From: Desulfovibrio sp.
GTDB lineage: Bacteria; Desulfobacterota; Desulfovibrionia; Desulfovibrionales; Desulfovibrionaceae
Length of the DNA stretch: 64,000 nt
Assembly (NCBI RefSeq): GCF_014803725.1
Contig: NZ_JAAVBE010000027.1
Location: forward strand, 1-64,000
Reading direction: 5' to 3'
Notes under the pieces: generated by a model
The model's database searches: none
What the model saw: the letters and a program-made list of their open reading frames with translations, nothing else
Told to the model about the DNA's origin: nothing
In this document: positions 62,597 through 64,000 of the stretch, in pieces
Numbering within the stretch: the stretch's first letter is position 1
Layout: each line of letters starts with the position of its first letter
Position numbers and translations under genes: made by a program

Positions 62597-64000
62597 ATGG
62601 CAGTATCAGCCAAACCGAATCTCTTTCTCCGCCGTCCCATCCTTTCTTCGGTCATTTCTATCGTCATCACGCTGGTGGGCCTGCTCGCCATGATGGCGCT
62701 GCCCATCGCGCAGTATCCTGACCTCGTGCCGCCCACGGTCAACGTGAGCGCGAGCTATCCGGGCGCCTCGGCGGCGACCATCGCCTCCACGGTGCTCGCG
62801 CCGCTGGAAGTGAACATTAACGGCGTGGAAAACATGCTCTACATGACGTCCACGGCGGCCTCGGGCTCGGGCTCCGGCACCATCAACGTGTATTTTTCGC
62901 TGGATACCGACCCGGACATGGCGCTCGTCAACGTCAACAACAAGGTCAACCTCGCCCAGACGACCCTGCCCGAGGAGGTGCGCCGCCAGGGCGTCACCGT
63001 GGTCAAGCGCTCGCCCGCCGCGCTCATGTTCTTTTCGTTCTTCTCGCCCGACGGCCGCTATGACGAGGTCTACCTGCACAACTGGATGCAGATCAACGTG
63101 GTGGACGAGCTCAAGCGCGTGTCCGGCGTGGGCGACTGCTCGGTGTTCGGCAACCGCAACTATTCCATGCGCATCTGGCTTTCGCCGGATAAGCTCGCCA
63201 AGTACGGCATTTCCACGCAGGAGGTGGCCGCCGCCATCCAGGAGCAGAACTCCCAGTTCGCGCCCGGGCGCCTCGGCGAAATGCCCGCGCCCAAGGACAC
63301 GCAGCTCACCTGGCAGATCGACACCCTGGGGCGCCTCGTCACGCCCGAGCAGTTCGGCGAGATCATCGTCCGCACCGGGCCGGACAGCGCCATGCTGCGC
63401 CTGAAGGACGTGGCGGACATCAAGCTCGGCGGCCTCGACTACAGCGTGTCCTCGCGCTTTGACGGCATGCCCGCCTGCATGGGCGGCGTCTACCTGCTCC
63501 CGGGGGCCAACGCCATCGCCACGGGCGACCGCGTGTCCGCGCGCCTCGCCGAGATCGCCCAGACCATGCCCGACGGCATGGAATTCAAGCTCGTGGTGGA
63601 CACCAACGACTTTGTTCTCGAATCCATCCACGAGGTCATCAGCACCCTGCTCGAGGCCATGATCCTCGTGTTCATCGTGGTCTTTGTCTTTCTCCAGAAC
63701 TGGCGGGCCACGCTCATCCCCTGCATCGCCGTGCCCGTGTCCATCATCGGCACCTTCGCCGGCCTCTATGCGCTCGGCTTTTCCATCAACACGCTCACGC
63801 TCTTCGCCATGGTGCTCGCCATCGGCCTGGTGGTGGACGACGCCATCGTGGTGCTCGAAAACGTGGAGCGCATCATGAGCACCGAGCACTTGCCGCCCAA
63901 GGAAGCCACGGCCAAGAGCATGAACGAGATCACGGCGCCGGTCATCGCCATCGTGCTCGTGCTCTGCTCGGTGTTCATCCCGGTGGCCTTCATGGGCGGC
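62597..64000 (+). CDS. RND efflux inner-membrane transporter (AcrB/MexB-like), truncated by window end
   Basis: FLRRPILSSVISIVITLVGLLAMMALPIAQYPDLVPPTVNVSASYPGASA; AMVLAIGLVVDDAIVVLENVERIM. Confidence 0.95.
   Translation, partial: MAVSAKPNLFLRRPILSSVISIVITLVGLLAMMALPIAQYPDLVPPTVNVSASYPGASAATIASTVLAPLEVNINGVENMLYMTSTAASGSGSGTINVYFSLDTDPDMALVNVNNKVNLAQTTLPEEVRRQGVTVVKRSPAALMFFSFFSPDGRYDEVYLHNWMQINVVDELKRVSGVGDCSVFGNRNYSMRIWLSPDKLAKYGISTQEVAAAIQEQNSQFAPGRLGEMPAPKDTQLTWQIDTLGRLVTPEQFGEIIVRTGPDSAMLRLKDVADIKLGGLDYSVSSRFDGMPACMGGVYLLPGANAIATGDRVSARLAEIAQTMPDGMEFKLVVDTNDFVLESIHEVISTLLEAMILVFIVVFVFLQNWRATLIPCIAVPVSIIGTFAGLYALGFSINTLTLFAMVLAIGLVVDDAIVVLENVERIMSTEHLPPKEATAKSMNEITAPVIAIVLVLCSVFIPVAFMGG

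Overview
High-GC bacterial chromosome segment, most likely from a Desulfovibrio-like member of the Desulfobacterota (inferred from gene content). Most of it is housekeeping: aspT/aspD, flgE, the F0 ATP synthase genes, thiSGHF and thiE, pyrD/pyrK, purB/pyrE, hisH/hisF, serS, topA, an RND efflux pump and one tRNA-Phe. The AT-rich accessory parts are: (a) about 5.2-7.6 kb, a TM/coiled-coil protein gene plus a ComEC-like metallo-beta-lactamase gene at the 3' side of tRNA-Phe; (b) an isolated LysE-type gene at 15.1 kb; (c) 40.6-47.3 kb, a surface-glycan locus with two tandem AT-rich polytopic membrane protein genes, galE, gtrA and a FAD/UGM-like oxidoreductase. Main hunt results: a tandem duplication at 40.2-44.1 kb that also copied the 3' part of the upstream gene (now a frameshifted relic) and whose second membrane protein carries an in-frame amber stop; three strong sigma-54 promoter matches that tie flgE, a FlgN-like pair and a lysozyme-like/GT9 pair into one probable flagellar regulon; a sigma-54 start site placed inside a terminator hairpin upstream of flgE; and an OYE-hydrolase deletion scar that also carries a homopolymer frameshift. 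No CRISPR array, transposase or integrase was recognised. All family assignments are from reading the sequence, without database searches.
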